From Butyricimonas sp. Marseille-P3923 (lineage in GTDB: Bacteria; Bacteroidota; Bacteroidia; Bacteroidales; Marinifilaceae), in contig NZ_FXXL01000007.1 in NCBI RefSeq assembly GCF_900184685.1, positions 2,108,001-2,172,000 on the forward strand: a DNA stretch of 64,000 nucleotides, written 5' to 3'. The translations under genes and the position numbers were made by a program. The notes beneath the pieces are model-generated. The model searched no databases. It saw nothing but the letters and a program-made list of their open reading frames with translations, and was not told the origin of the DNA. Positions 63,421 through 64,000 of the stretch are shown one piece after another. Every line of letters starts with the position of its first letter. The stretch's first letter is position 1.

Positions 63421-64000
63421 TTAAAATGAAACATTCAAACTAAATGAATACGTCGGTCGCAACGACATTGATATCGTGGAGGCATTTCCCGATTGTGTAG
63501 CCGGATCCTGACCTTTCAACTTTTTGTTACAAAACGTGTGCAGATTCGTTCCAGTCAAAGATACATAAGCTGATTTCATGTGTATTTTCTTACAAATAGC
63601 CTCCGGCAAATTATAACGGATTGAAATATTCTGAATCTTCAAATAATTACCGCTTACGACTCTTATATTCGAGTAATCATACATTTGCCAGATATTCTCT
63701 CCAATCTTCTTTCTATCAACAGATCCATTATATGCATCTTTCAGCCACCAAACACCAAGCGAACTGGTAGTCAGCATAAATTCCGAGTTATTCAATATAC
63801 CCGGGATATTTGTACGTTGTTCATCACCAGGCTGCCGCCAACGTTTCAAAAACTCTTTCCGAACATTTTCCATCGGGCTCGGAGCTAAAGTTGAATTCTC
63901 ACCTGAAACACCCGAGTACAACCTCAATAACCGTACTTTGGACCCAAGGCTATACGACAAATTTATCGAAAGTGTAAATCGATTATACGAGATACTATTC
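63421..64000 (-). CDS. SusC/RagA-family TonB-dependent transporter, 3' part only (cut by window edge)
   Basis: The last 192 residues of a SusC barrel, open to the window end (NSISYNRFTLSIN precedes MSYSLGSKVRLL). It matches the C-terminus of the operon A SusC almost position by position, including LKGQDPATQSGNASTISMSL and the final YSFSLNVSF. The N-terminal domains, and hence any STN sensor domain, lie outside the window. Confidence 0.93.
   Translation of the reverse strand, partial: NSISYNRFTLSINLSYSLGSKVRLLRLYSGVSGENSTLAPSPMENVRKEFLKRWRQPGDEQRTNIPGILNNSEFMLTTSSLGVWWLKDAYNGSVDRKKIGENIWQMYDYSNIRVVSGNYLKIQNISIRYNLPEAICKKIHMKSAYVSLTGTNLHTFCNKKLKGQDPATQSGNASTISMSLRPTYSFSLNVSF

Overview
The window looks like a chromosomal segment of a gut Bacteroidales bacterium. 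The evidence is SusC/SusD pairs, a FecR/ECF-sigma pair, BACON-like and FimB/Mfa2-like lipoproteins, promoters with the TAnnTTTG -7 box, and weak Shine-Dalgarno sites. Gene content and intergenic repeats would fit the Butyricimonas/Odoribacter group, but that is an inference and not a proven assignment.

Layout. (1) 1-14425, minus strand: an outer-membrane import operon made of a SusC TonB-dependent transporter, a SusD lipoprotein, a zincin-like lipoprotein and three consecutive large zinc metalloproteases (HExxHxxGxxH plus Met-turn). A FecR anti-sigma gene precedes it, with a divergently transcribed ECF sigma factor (14537-16413). (2) 16491-28355: housekeeping genes, namely a HAD phosphatase, a DUF4160/DUF2442 pair, tRNA-Trp, mnmA, an AspT/YidE-type transporter, a GNAT protein, a Gate-domain membrane protein, gpsA, lysS, recJ and recR. 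Several unusual short tandem and inverted repeats lie in and around these genes. (3) 28441-38730, minus strand: a tandem duplication of a three-gene cassette of lipoproteins (FimB/Mfa2-like small subunit, ~970-residue FimB/Mfa2-LRR-BACON-like adhesin, second FimB/Mfa2-like subunit), which looks like a surface or fimbrial adhesin system. (4) 39187-40112: a DUF3791-like/DUF3990 toxin-antitoxin-like pair. (5) 40342-53067: cytidine deaminase, glucosaminidase-LysM protein, DUF4199, GT2 glycosyltransferase, MFS transporter, GrpB protein, DUF4143 ATPase behind a strong palindrome, a nitronate monooxygenase/FabK-like enzyme, an active/inactive M16 peptidase pair, a BlaR1-like M56/TonB protein with its BlaI-like repressor, and a DUF4251 protein. 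(6) 53108-64000, minus strand: a second copy of the operon in (1), with SusC cut by the window edge, SusD, zincin-like lipoprotein and three metalloproteases.

The most interesting point is the pair of parallel SusCD-metalloprotease operons. The three proteases correspond position by position between copies, so the whole operon was probably duplicated after the three had diverged. In the second copy the middle protease has lost all three zinc-binding histidines and the catalytic glutamate while keeping an intact reading frame. Both zincin-like lipoproteins also lack HExxH. In both copies a perfect 14-bp hairpin of unrelated sequence sits at the same place, between the lipoprotein and the first protease. 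A reasonable model is a sensor-controlled import and proteolysis system in which active proteases act with catalytically dead partners on a proteinaceous substrate; this model is inference.
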